Assembly (NCBI RefSeq): GCF_036588685.1 | Contig: NW_026963295.1 | Coordinates: forward strand, 5,580,001-5,644,000 | Direction: 5' to 3' | Origin: Mytilus trossulus | Taxonomy: Eukaryota > Mollusca > Bivalvia > Mytilida > Mytilidae | DNA length: 64,000 nucleotides | In this document: positions 25,501 to 35,104 of the stretch, in pieces | Position numbering within the stretch: position 1 is the first letter of the stretch | How the letters are laid out: each line of letters begins with the position of its first letter | Notes under the pieces: generated by a model | The model's database searches: none | The model's input: the letters and a program-made list of their open reading frames with translations, nothing else | What the model was told of the DNA's origin: nothing | Position numbers and translations under genes: made by a program

Positions 25501-28500
25501 TAGCTTTCATTACACATTTTTATTAAGTTGTAAGTGCTGTAGATATTCTTCAATTTTGTATGAAAAATCCGTAAAACATTTTCTAATTCAAAATTTTAAT
25601 CTTATTCAAGCTTTTGACAACCGGAGATATGGTGCAAATGGTGGAAATGAAGTTTGAGCATCGCATGACAAACCGAATAACGAGAGAACAATTTCTAGAC
25701 ATCTGCCCGTCTGTAATATACAGTTTGTTGCAGCATTCAGAAATCAAAGACAAAGAAGATTTGGTAAAAGATCATGTCCCACCTTCAGCTCTTGAAAGTA
25801 GGTTGACAGTTACAGTTAATAAACACAGAAATGATTGTATAAAAAAAATAAACGTAAAATTATTCGAACAACATGTTTCTTGTTTGACATAAGATATAAG
25901 AAGTTACATCATTTAGCTTATGATGAATACACAGACAATAAAAAAATATCACACCATAAACTGGATAGCAAAGTCTTTCAGAAATACAGTCTGATGGTTT
26001 TGCTTAAGAATATATTATAAGTGGTATCGCTTTATCGTTTTAAATAACAAACGAATGCGGTCCACCGAAATCAAGCAAAACTAGAACTGCACTCGGTAAA
26101 ATACACTTATTGTTTAGGTCAATATATACTAAGGCTTTTCTACCTCAGGCATAGATTACCTTAGCTGTATTTTCAAAACGTTTAGGAATTTTGGTCCTCT
26201 ATTCTCTTCAACTAAATATCTATTTATCATTAAAGACCTCTTTCGTTAGCCAGTTGTACAAATAATATCAATTTTCAATCATGACATGTATATATATAAC
26301 TGTTGTCCCCTGCTCACCACGAGGAGGTGGAAGTAGAATCTCTGGCAGGATATGTCAATTTAAAAGCACTATGTTCACGTTCTTTAAATTCAGAAGTTAA
26401 AACCTGATATAAAAGCACTCTGTTTAAACTAAAATAACGAATTAAAAATATATTTACAACATAAAAAACCATAAAAACGGAATATATGTATATTAAAATC
26501 ATATATCTTGTCGAGTATTTATAGTCAAAACATCTTATATATTCCTTTCTAGTGATTTCTTCTCCTCTATATTTGTCGTAATTGTAAATAACGAAGTCCA
26601 TCTTTTCTTTCTCTGGCTTATGTACTGATGTGGCATTTCTTAATTTAACACGTTACGGCCTGTATTTGTTCATGTCGGTGATGATAAAACAAGTTCAAGA
26701 TATAGTACATGTACAAGTATCAATTCACCTGTGTTAAACTGTAAATGCAATAAGGAGCAAATGTAAAATCTGCGCAAATGAAAAATAGAAATTTTCAAAA
26801 TTGGCGCAAATGTAATACACCTCACTGCTTGTGGAGATTTATTTCCCCGAGGCTATCACCAGCCGAGTAGTCAGCACTTTTGAGCTAACATGAATTATAA
26901 TTGATATGGTTATATCTTAAATTAACTGTTTACAGTTAATTTTGAGTTTTTGAAATACTACAGCTTTTCTACCTCAGACATAGATTACCTTATCTGTATT
27001 TGGCAAAACTTTTAGGAATTTTGGCCCTCAATGTTATTTAACTTCGTTCTTTATTTGATCCTTTTATTTTTTTTGGATTCGAGCGTTACTAATGAGTTTT
27101 TTGTAGACGTAATGCGCGTCTGGCGTATATACAAAATTTTGTCCTGGCATCTATGATGAATTTATTTATAGGTCGATTTATGAAAAGCAAAGCTGTCATA
27201 TCCCTTTAGAACTCTAATGAAGGGTAATTTCTACTAATTGAATATTAGTAATTTATACAATGTTAACACTTTTTTTTGTAGTATATGGATTTGGAACAGC
27301 AAGCGTTTTTGTTATCAGCTTGGCGTCGCTTGTTGGGGCTGTATTCGTCAAACTATCACAGAAGGTTATAAAAGACTATCTCATGGGAATGCTACTTTCA
27401 CTGTCAGTCGGTTGCCTGGTTGGAGATGCCATTCTACATTTACTGTCTGAGGTAAATTGTCTTACTTTTTGGTTGAAAATTGCATTACAAGCATCTATAT
27501 GCTTAGATAATAAAATAATTGTCAATTGGAAAAACGGTTAAATCTTGTATATAAGCTTTGGATTTCAAATATGTTGGCCACGAGCATCACTGAAGAGACA
27601 TGTATTATCGAAATGAGCATCTGGTGCAAGAAAATTGGTACCGTTAAATTTCTTATAGCAGACAAAGGTAACAATAACTTTATAGTATAATAGTAATTAT
27701 AGCAATATTTTGACCAATGAAAGCGCATGCAGATAAAACATGAAAAGCATTACAAATCAAAGATTTAAAATAATACCAGCGTCATACATCAGCGTATATC
27801 TCCGACGTACGCCGGGCGTGTTGAAAAAAATCGTGTACGCTGTCAATACGCTAGTTATTTTGGATGCATTTAACCTGTCAATCATATCTGTAACGTGTGC
27901 ACCACGAACCTTTATCGTGTGCTGCGCGTACGAAGCACGTATGGTTGCGTATGCCTGTCGTTTGTCGTAGATGGAATGCACGCTACGTGCCCTTAACGTG
28001 TCTCAAACATAACTGCAGCGCGTTAACGCACTTTTAGCTTCTTATAACGTGCGTGTAGCGTACATGTATACACTAGACACACGCTTGAGCTAGATGAAAT
28101 GTTTTATGCTGCATAAAAATTTCCCCGAGATATAGCGTTCACAAAGCGTATACCTTAGTATTGCGACGCACTTCAAACTTGCAACGCTCGTTTACCGATT
28201 GCTTAGTGTTCCTCTGGCGTGCAACTAACGTATACTGACTTTTATATGCCAATGTGTGATGCCGGCATAAGACGTACACATATTATTTGGTCATGTGCAA
28301 ACGATGTTACTCTCAGTGTCATTTGGATGCTCTTCTACACTTTGTTCCTTAGTTTAACTGTTCGTAACGTGCATGTTTTGCACACTACTGTCGATAGAAA
28401 GGATAGTGACAATCAATAACACAAATCACATCTTCAATTTACCAAACCACATATTAGTAACGATGTTTATAGTTCAATAACATTAGATAATTTAATATTC

Positions 28501-31500
28501 GTGCAGATGCAAATTCCAAGATATTGGTTTTTCTGCAACGTTTTCTAAGCATTGTTTTCGCAAAATAGAATATTAAGAAAATGTAATAATAGTTTAACAA
28601 ATAAAGAGTGAAAATTTGAAAAATATCATTCTGGCTTTGCGCTTTCATTTTTAACCTTTTTACATTGCTACCTTGTACAGTTAGATACATTAAAAAAAAG
28701 TTTGGCAAGAGTGCCTTTGAGACAACTCTCCATCCATGTCACAATGTTTTAAGAATTAAACAAGTATGTGTTATAGTACGGTCCACAACAAGGAGCGGTT
28801 GCTGACACCGAACAAAAAATCAAAGAGGGCCCAACAATTACTAGTGTAAAACCATTTAAAGAGGAAAACCAACGTGCTATTGTTAATTAAAAAAAAAAGA
28901 GAAACGAAAAAAAACTTATGAAACACATCAACTAAACATAACTACTGAGCCAGCTGTATTTGACTTCGGACAGGAGCAAATAAATGAAGCGGGTGTAAAA
29001 GTCACCATAATCTGAAGTGGTAGTGTAACATTAAAACATAGAAAGAAACACGTTACAATGTCAATTGAAATGGCCTATATGAAACTCAATCAAAAAAACA
29101 TTTACAAAAACAAAACATACGCTGAACGATTAAATTTGATCTATGACACAACATAAAAACAATGAAAATAAAACAAGGTCAGATGAAAACAATATCAGAC
29201 ATATGTATGTGAAATATTTTATAAGTAGTGATGCATTTTTATATAACCGACAGTAGATTACTGAAAATGTAAAAGACGATGTTGTTTTTCTAATTCTCAC
29301 CATTTGAAGTTCAAACTATATATCAATAGAGATATGTTGTTTTAACAGGCAAGTAAATTAAAGTACTTAAGTCATTTCTACACATTTCATTTCAGGTTTT
29401 AGCAGATGAAAGCAATGGAGAAAAGGCAAGAGTGACAGAGATTTTGACAAAACAATGCGCACTACTTGCTAGTATTTATGGGTTTTTCTTACTGGAACTG
29501 ACATGTTCTTTTCTGAAAAGTAGCACAAAAGACAAGGTAGACCAAATAAATGTATACTAAAATGTTTGTTGGGGATGCTGTTTAAAACACAAATACGTAA
29601 AATTGATTTTAGTAGCACAATGACAGTGTACAGAATAGAAAAGCACAAGATTTGATATCGTTTCCTTTAAGGGTTTTTCATTTACTTTGTTGAAATATTG
29701 TCTAGTATATTATTATGATTATATGCATGACACTTATTTATATCTTAAAATTTCCTAAAGTTCTGCCAAATACAGCTAAGGTATTCTGAGGTAGAAAAGC
29801 CTTAGAATTCCAATGAGAAGCATAATAAGTAACAATTTATTTGTTTTTAAATATTTTAAATGATTTTGAAATGAGCTGATACTGTCTTCATATTTTCGAA
29901 TCCAAAAAACATCTCGCAAGAACTTGTGCTAAACAATTAATTTGTATTCTCCATTTAAAATAAAGATTGACAGTTGTACTATTTACATATAGTTCAATTC
30001 ACTACAACGGACAGAAATAAGTTGATTACATCTCAGATATAGTGACTTTTTTAGTACAAAGTTACTCCCACATTTGGTTATATATGTCCCTTTTGTTGAT
30101 ATTGATCGTAACGATCTCATGTCTTTTAAGGTGGTACCTTACACTACAGGGAGATAACTCTGTAAAATTAGCTGAACGTTTTAATTACGTTGTGTCTTGA
30201 GGGAATATTTAGCTTCTCGATGATCAAAATAAGTATGTCAAACTGCTATATAACCAGTGTATTTTTTCTGACAAGACAATTGGTTAAATTATTTTGAAAT
30301 TTTTATATTTTTGTCAAAGGGTCAAAGTAAATACTCTGTTAAATTAAATGAAAATTAAGTTTAGTGAAAATGTTCGGTACCACCTTAAATCATTTACATT
30401 CTAATAAAAGTAGTTGGATTTTAGTGTATCCTTGTAAATCTAGAAATATGTTCGGACGCAAGAAAGTAATCGAGAACAATTTTAATTTAACCGCTGTTTA
30501 TTCTTGGTTTACAGAAAGACGATGATTACCAATGCCAAAACGAAGAGAACCAAACTAAAGGTCAAAGAGAAAAAGGTATTTTGTAATGGTAGCAGTCTTT
30601 ATAAAAATGAAGATGTGGTATGATTGCCAATGAAACAACTGTCCACGAGAGACCAAAATGACACAGATATTAGCAACTATAGGTCACCGTACGACCTTTA
30701 ACAATGAGAAAAGCCAATACCGTATAGTCAGCTATAAAAGGCCCAGATATGACAATGTAAAACAATTCAAACGAGAAAACTAACGGCCTTATTTATATAA
30801 AAAAAAATGAACGAAAAACAAATATGTAACACATAAACAAACGACAACCACTAAATTACAGGCTCCTGACTTGGGACAGGCACATGCATAAATACTGTGG
30901 CGGGGTTAAACATTTTAGGGGGATCCCAACCCTCCTCCTAAACTGGGACAGTGGTTTAACAGTTCAGCATAAGAACAAACTATAAAAATCAGTTGAAAAA
31001 GGCTGAACTCATCAGATGGACAAAAATAATGGTCGAAGTGGCCGGTTAAGTTTGTTTACTTCGGTGATTCTTTACAAAATAAATAAAATTTAGGATCGAA
31101 ACTTGCATTCATAACAAGTTTTGTTTGTTTGTTCTGTTTGCATCGTGTCTGTTTTATTCACCCCCCCCCCCCTTTCTATAAAACTTGTAGCATTATTTCG
31201 ACATCAAAGCAAGAAGTTCTGAAAAAAAAATGAAACAGGTAAAAGAGTAACTACATGTAGTTGAAGAAAGGAATGTTAATTGAATACTGACAAAGAATGG
31301 AACAATAGTTTTGCCTTTAAAATTGCAGATAAATCTGCCCTTGCTTGGATGGTGATAGTAGGGGACGCCATACATAATTTTGCAGATGGTCTTGCTATAG
31401 GCGCTGCCTTCAGTAAAGACATAACAGTTGGTTTATCTACCTCAATAGCTGTGTTTTGCCATGAATTACCCCATGAGTTAGGTTTGTTATTTTTTTTTAT

Positions 31501-34131
31501 TTATTAGAGACAAAAATAGCTAAGAAAGAATCTTTTCGGCAGCGTTTCAGGGATGGCATGAATTGTCAACTTATTGTTTCTATATTTGTATAAATATATA
31601 TTTTTTGAATACTCTTTCGGAAATTTTGGGGACCTCAGTGATTTTTAACTCCGTGCTTTTCGCCTTTTTAATTCTATTGATTCAATTGTCACTGATTAGT
31701 ATTTGTAGACAAAACGCGCACATGTCGGCGCACGGCATGTTAATCCTGGTAACTCTTATGATTTATATAACAAATTGTCCTGACTGCCTCAGCATAATAG
31801 CATATAAAATACTCGAAGCTTGAATTCTAATTACTCACTATTTCAAAAAGAGACGAAATATACCTGACGGTAATTCAAACTCATTAGTCGAAAATGAACT
31901 GAACATTTAATGAGAAAGACAAGTTACATAACACAAACACATGATAGAAATATTTCAGGTAGAGCTACAGGGAATGCTCTTAAGTGTTCCAGAAGGGTAA
32001 GCACATCCTTATCTATATGTGGCACCCGTTGTGTTGTTCTTTTTAATACAAACCCGGTGATAAGTGTTAAGCTGAAATTCACATTCAGAAAAAAGGTTGA
32101 CGGGATTGTTATAACGTTTCAATTTTATTCTGAGTCATCTTCGAAACATATTTTCCATTACGATTAATCAAATCGTAAAGCCGTCCAATATTTTGTCGAA
32201 GAGTGTACAAATGACAGTTTTATCAAGATGATTGTTATTAAAATGAAAAGGCTATTCTCTGAGCAACTGATTTGAAGTAGAAAAATTATGTTTTCCTTAT
32301 GTTCATTGAAAAGTATTTTACTAAATATAAGCGGAGAAAATTCTGAGTACATTTGAACCACCTTTAATCCGATGACTTTCCATATTTATAAGTATTTCGT
32401 TCTTCTTGCAGGAGATTTTGCAGCCTTAGTGTCTAGCGGTTTGTCTATCAAAAGAGCCATGGTTTTGAATTTCATTTCAAGTCTGACAGCGTTTTTAGGG
32501 TTATATATAGGCATACTAGCAAGCTCAAATGATGTTGCTAGATCCTGGATATTCTCAGCTGGTGCAGGCATGTTCATTTATGTGGCCTTAGCAAACTTAG
32601 TAAGTATAACGTTTTTGTTTATGTTTTTGGTGACTGTGGTAAAAGTAATTATTTACACTATCATTAGCAATTAAACACAGTAGTTGAAGTTCAAACGACG
32701 CAAGTAGTTCGATCTCAATCTTTAATGATTTAAATTGCTAAAGTTCTCATTGGATTTATGTAGTTTTCTCTTGATACAAATAAATAATAGTTTATAAAAT
32801 TACTTAGTACGTATAACACCTTTTTTGATGGCCGTGGTATTAGTAATACTCTTACACTATCATTAACAATTCGACACAACAGTTTAAGTTTAAACAACGC
32901 ACGTAGTAGGTGCTTGTGATTCTTATCAATTATTACATTAATCGCAAGTTTTCCTGCCGAAGTTAAGCCAATTGTTCTATGAATATAACAGTTTATTTCC
33001 AATATATAAAATGGCTACCTAGATAGCTATGGGTACCGATTGGGCCCTTAAACAAAACCAGCAACAAACAAATTATTTACTATAAAAAAGATTATATTCT
33101 TTGAAAAAAAGAGTGGGCATTCAGTAAAACTAAAATATTCTCATAATGTAAACACGGTTTTATAAAAGACAACGATTCGAAAAACATGATTAATGTGTTT
33201 TAAGTAATCGACGACTAAAATGATTAGAAGGAAATGAGACCATTCAAAAAATCTGTGATAGGTCTCTTTTCAAACAAAACATCAAATCCGATCATGTACA
33301 AATTTATTTATAAACATAACAAAGTTGGTCAGCGAATGTTTTGAACTCTGTTATTTGTAATTGTATACCATACTCGCCATATATTCAAAATAAAATATTT
33401 TTAGTCAACTGCAAATGTCGATTATGTTTTCGCAATGTCTTATAATTGATGCCAAAAGTCAACTGTGTTACTGGCATCATCTTTCAAAAGTGGTATTATT
33501 AAACTATAATTTGTTGACGCTATTAGTTATAAACTTTAACAATATCAAATTGCATACCATGCACCTTATTGAGTAACCAGTCAACATCGGTCAAATAAGG
33601 ATTTATAAAAGCTAACTTTTGTCTGTGAAAGGTAACTGAAAACCCTAACGAATGCGTTGTCTGTATTTTAAGCCCTCCTTAAGCGCAACATTTGATATCA
33701 AATATAATTTAATTTTCCATTTTTTTTAAATCAACTCATCATATATACCGGAACCTAATTTTGTAACCCGAATTTGTCTACAAAAGACCCATCAATGACG
33801 CTCAAATTTTACAAGTTTCAGAAGGTTAACCAAAGGAAGAAATTGAACGGCATTGAAAACCTTCAATTTTGAAAGGTTTTACAGGTTCGGTAATCTATTC
33901 AGGATATATTTTATTGGATTATTTTTTATTTCTTTTATTAAACTTGAAAATGGAAACAGCCAAACTTAATTTATTCCTTTTTGGTTTTTTTTTCAGATTC
34001 CAGAAGTACTGAGCTATTTCAAAAGAATACCAAATTTGTGTATGTTTCTGTCGTTGAACTTCGGACTATTATTCGGCTACGTCTCAATGTTGCTTTTGGC
34101 TATATACGAGGCAGATTTTAAATTACCATAA
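19279..34131 (+). CDS. SLC39A12-like: ZIP family zinc transporter, LIV-1 group, SLC39A12/SLC39A4-like (13 coding exons)
   Basis: Predicted to move Zn2+ into the cytosol across the plasma or an organelle membrane. The exons chain with compatible phases into about 791 residues (803 with the longer exon 3). Order: signal peptide (1-18), long extracellular domain (19-510), eight membrane segments (512-787). The transport core is intact: HNFADG in TM4 (H649, D653) and HELPHELGD in TM5 (H678, E679, H682, E683). The TM6-TM8 region most resembles ZIP12 ([23 protein letters not shown]). The ectodomain has possible N-glycosylation sites (NKT, NVT), a four-fold 12-residue His repeat (369-416) and a CPSV motif where ZIP4/ZIP12 relatives usually have a CPAL-type PAL motif. 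The loop between TM3 and TM4 is short and His-poor. It is longer than human ZIP12 (about 690 residues), largely through the His-repeat exon. Start: ATG at 19279, giving a hydrophobic signal peptide. Assignment to ZIP is very sure; ZIP12 versus ZIP4 orthology is inference. Confidence 0.95.
19991..20284 (+). CDS. SLC39A12-like: ZIP gene, coding exon 2 (ectodomain)
   Basis: Acceptor TTTATTACAG, donor CAG|GTATTC, phase 0 to 0, 98 codons. Helical, Cys-containing part of the extracellular domain, with an N-V-T site near its start and VTCGHG and FVCPHK as likely paired cysteines. Confidence 0.85.
20685..20825 (+). CDS. SLC39A12-like: ZIP gene, coding exon 3 (ectodomain, two possible acceptors)
   Basis: Ends at TAC|GTAAGT, phase 0. 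Two AG acceptors 36 bp apart keep the same frame: TTTTCAG at 20648 (better pyrimidine tract, adds 12 codons, [12 protein letters not shown]) and CTTTCAG at 20684 (starts [11 protein letters not shown]). The exon is 47 or 59 codons. Confidence 0.75.
22051..22267 (+). CDS. SLC39A12-like: ZIP gene, coding exon 4 (ectodomain)
   Basis: Acceptor TTTTCTCCAG, donor AAGAG|GTATCG, enters phase 0 and leaves after one base. It begins with a polar His/Pro/Lys-rich linker and ends in a helix-like segment ([10 protein letters not shown]). Confidence 0.75.
22850..22951 (+). CDS. SLC39A12-like: ZIP gene, coding exon 5 (ectodomain)
   Basis: Acceptor TATTACAG, donor [28 protein letters not shown] resembles the helix-YG turn found before the variable loop in LIV-1 ectodomains. 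The phases (2 bases in, 1 out) fit both neighbours. Confidence 0.8.
24212..24425 (+). repeat. dispersed repeat family C (intron)
   Basis: Blocks: GTGTTTCGTCTACAAAAGAC, TCATCAGTGACGCTCGAATCC, GAAGAGCATTGAGCACC, CAGCTAAGGTATTC. Typical mussel dispersed repeat by recall; a sister copy is at 44615. Confidence 0.75.
24507..24856 (+). CDS. SLC39A12-like: ZIP gene, coding exon 6 (His-repeat exon)
   Basis: Acceptor TATTTGCAG, donor TAAG|GTATTT. Carries a basic segment with HH and HNNDEH, then four tandem 12-residue repeats of the form H-S-N-P-Q-[MI]-[DN]-H-F-x-x-[QH] (DNA 24620-24763, 36-bp period). Likely a metal-sensing or metal-binding loop, as His-rich loops are in other LIV-1 transporters. The repeats vary mainly at positions 10-11. 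Confidence 0.85.
24620..24763 (+). repeat. in-frame 36-bp minisatellite coding His repeats
   Basis: Four 36-bp units inside exon 6, in frame throughout, each giving two histidines. The units differ by a few substitutions, so expansion is not very recent. Confidence 0.85.
24908..25070 (-). repeat. partial family A repeat (intron)
   Basis: AAGATGCCAGAGAGACACTC, GAACATAAACTGACAACTCC, then an AAACAGACA block, the same order as in the copies at 801 and 2021. Confidence 0.6.
25611..25797 (+). CDS. SLC39A12-like: ZIP gene, coding exon 7 (PAL-motif region)
   Basis: Acceptor CTTATTCAAG, donor GAAA|GTAGGT, enters phase 0 and leaves after one base. [19 protein letters not shown] aligns by pattern with the ITxxxFxxxCPALLYQL segment of ZIP4/ZIP12 ectodomains, with PSV in place of PAL. 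Confidence 0.85.
26130..26215 (-). repeat. partial family C repeat (intron)
   Basis: TTTTCTACCTCAGGCATAG and TTAGGAATTTTGGTCCTC, the reverse of the family C end. Confidence 0.6.
26955..27165 (-). repeat. dispersed repeat family C (intron)
   Basis: Near full length on the minus strand: CTTTTCTACCTCAGACATAG, GGATTCGAGCGTTAC, TAGACGTAATGCGCGTCTGG, CCTGGCATCTATGATG. Confidence 0.7.
27282..27451 (+). CDS. SLC39A12-like: ZIP gene, coding exon 8 (TM1-TM2)
   Basis: Acceptor TTTTTTTGTAG, donor [31 protein letters not shown] is TM1; [20 protein letters not shown] is TM2. The usual HLLPE is HLLSE here. Confidence 0.92.
27775..28250. other. CpG-dense patch in an intron
   Basis: Nearly 500 bp packed with ACGT, CGTACG, GCGTA and CGCACG words, unlike the CpG-poor surroundings. 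Short frames on both strands (27740-27970 plus, 27757-27981 minus) come from this composition and look like no protein I know. It could be a young repeat not yet eroded by methylation, or a regulatory CpG island. Confidence 0.6.
28695..29130 (+). repeat. dispersed repeat family B variant (intron)
   Basis: Begins GAGACAACTCTCCATCC, then AGTACGGTCCACAACAAGGAGC; the tail has GTCAATTGAAATGGCCTATA, as in the B-type tail at 48100-48370. Confidence 0.6.
29396..29536 (+). CDS. SLC39A12-like: ZIP gene, coding exon 9 (TM3)
   Basis: Acceptor CATTTCAG, donor GACAAG|GTAGAC, phase 0, 47 codons. [20 protein letters not shown] is TM3, matching the family pattern (G-x-Y-x-FF-x-x-E). Confidence 0.9.
29745..29820 (+). 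repeat. partial family C repeat (intron)
   Basis: TTCTGCCAAATACAGCTAAGG and GAGGTAGAAAAGCC match the 3' part of family C. Confidence 0.55.
30130..30384. mobile_element. 255-bp MITE with TTAA target duplication (intron)
   Basis: Ends are perfect inverted repeats GGTGGTACC / GGTACCACC, and TTAA sits directly outside both (30126-30129 and 30385-30388). A TTAA target duplication is known for piggyBac and Kolobok transposons, so this is a non-autonomous element of one of those types. No coding capacity. Confidence 0.8.
30515..30575 (+). CDS. SLC39A12-like: ZIP gene, coding exon 10 (cytosolic loop)
   Basis: Small 61-bp exon, acceptor GGTTTACAG, donor AAAAG|GTATTT. Encodes an acidic/polar stretch, [20 protein letters not shown], between TM3 and TM4. 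Phase arithmetic fits both neighbours, which supports it despite its size. Confidence 0.75.
30605..30985 (+). repeat. dispersed repeat family B (intron)
   Basis: Well preserved: GATGTGGTATGATTGCC, AACTGTCCACGAGAGACC, CTATAGGTCACCGTACGACC, TAGTCAGCTATAAAAGGCC, CTCCTGACTTGGGACAGGC, GTGGCGGGGTTAAAC. Confidence 0.85.
31329..31481 (+). CDS. SLC39A12-like: ZIP gene, coding exon 11 (TM4-TM5, metal site)
   Basis: Acceptor AAAATTGCAG, donor GTTAG|GTTTGT. Holds the whole metal pathway: [20 protein letters not shown] and [11 protein letters not shown], completed to HELGD by the next exon. Confidence 0.95.
31850..32070 (-). repeat. decayed family A repeat (intron)
   Basis: GACGAAATATACCTGACGG, GAAAATGAACTGAAC, GTAAGCACATCCTTATC, GTGGCACCCGTTGTGTTG appear in family A order on the minus orientation. 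Confidence 0.6.
32412..32599 (+). CDS. SLC39A12-like: ZIP gene, coding exon 12 (TM5 end-TM7)
   Basis: Acceptor TTCTTGCAG, donor AACTTA|GTAAGT. Starts [20 protein letters not shown], then [14 protein letters not shown] (TM6) and [15 protein letters not shown] (TM7). Confidence 0.93.
33765..33900 (+). repeat. partial family C repeat (intron)
   Basis: TTGTCTACAAAAGACCCATC, AATGACGCTCAAATTT, GAACGGCATTGAAAACC; moderately diverged. Confidence 0.55.
33997..34131 (+). CDS. SLC39A12-like: ZIP gene, last coding exon (TM8, stop)
   Basis: Acceptor after a long T run (TTTTTTTTTCAG). [14 protein letters not shown]8 ([19 protein letters not shown]), then a short tail ADFKLP and TAA at 34129-34131. Confidence 0.93.
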   Translation: MPEVLSYFKRIPNLCMFLSLNFGLLFGYVSMLLLAIYEADFKLP

Positions 34132-34283
34132 ATCTGTGTAAATATTAGACTATCTAGCAGACATTATTCGTCCATAAAACAAATACTCAATGAAAGTTAC
34201 ACTCCATTTCCTTTGTTGGAAAATGTGCTAATGCATTGGTCCGTTTACACACTATCAAAATCTTATTAACTTATAACTCAGAA

Positions 34284-34289
34284 ATTAAA
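34284..34289 (+). terminator. possible polyadenylation signal of the ZIP gene
   Basis: ATTAAA, a common AATAAA variant, lies 153 bp past the stop codon and before the satellite array. No better signal was seen between the stop and the array. Confidence 0.35.
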
Positions 34290-34317
34290 TTTCATTTTTG
34301 TAATTATTTGTGTACAT

Positions 34318-35104
34318 GTTTAGACTTTCCCTCTGGTATCGTTCGTCCCTCTTTTAGGGTGTCGATTTCTCAAACATCTGCTTGAGATCCACAGCTTGTC
34401 TCAAATGCATTTGAATGAATAAGGGCACAGCTTTGCATATCAGAATATGGTTCCAGTCTTATCTACTGTATTGAATAATTGTACAGCTTCCTATTCATCT
34501 GAACAAGGTCTTAATATAATGTGATAATGTTGTATCTAGTGGTACCTGCCAAGATTGTACTTAATCGTATGTTAATATAATGTACCTAGTGTTATGTTTT
34601 AAGTGAGGACTTAGTGCTATGCTATAATAATGTACGTTTCATTGAGTAATTGTACAGGCGTTTTTATTCATCTGTCTGAGTACGTAATCCATAAAGTTCA
34701 GAATGTGTCTTATGTTATGTTATAAATATGAATTTAGTGCTATGCTATAAGAATGTATCTTGCGAAGTCTGATTAAGGTTAAAATGCTATGTTATCATAT
34801 GATTTCTAGTGGTACCTAACAAGAATATACTTAATCTTTTGATATAATAATGTTCATAGTATTATGTTTTTACTAAGAACTTAGTGCTATGCTATAAGAA
34901 CGTACGTTTGAATGAGTACGTGTGCAGTTTTTCTTTCATCTGATTGAGTACTATAGTTAAAAAGTTCATAATGTGTCTTGTCCTGTGTTATGTTATAAGA
35001 ATGTACTAAGTGCTATGCTATACGAATGTATCGTGCAAAGTCTTTAACGAAATAAGTAACAACACACATTCTCATACATAAGATTGAGAAAGGATACACC
35101 AAAA
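34318..35104 (+). repeat. array unit 0, shortened edge unit
   Basis: Starts at the CCCTCTGGTATCGTTCG landmark, follows the first half, then jumps into the middle of the second half near 34767 and goes straight to the next monomer start at 35105. The whole third segment is missing. Typical of the degenerate edge of an array. Confidence 0.85.

Noticed and set aside
31563-31823. 86-codon hydrophobic frame near the ZIP core, considered as an extra membrane exon
   Set aside because: The ZIP core is already complete with matching phases from 31481 to 32412, and the frame overlaps a family C repeat fragment.
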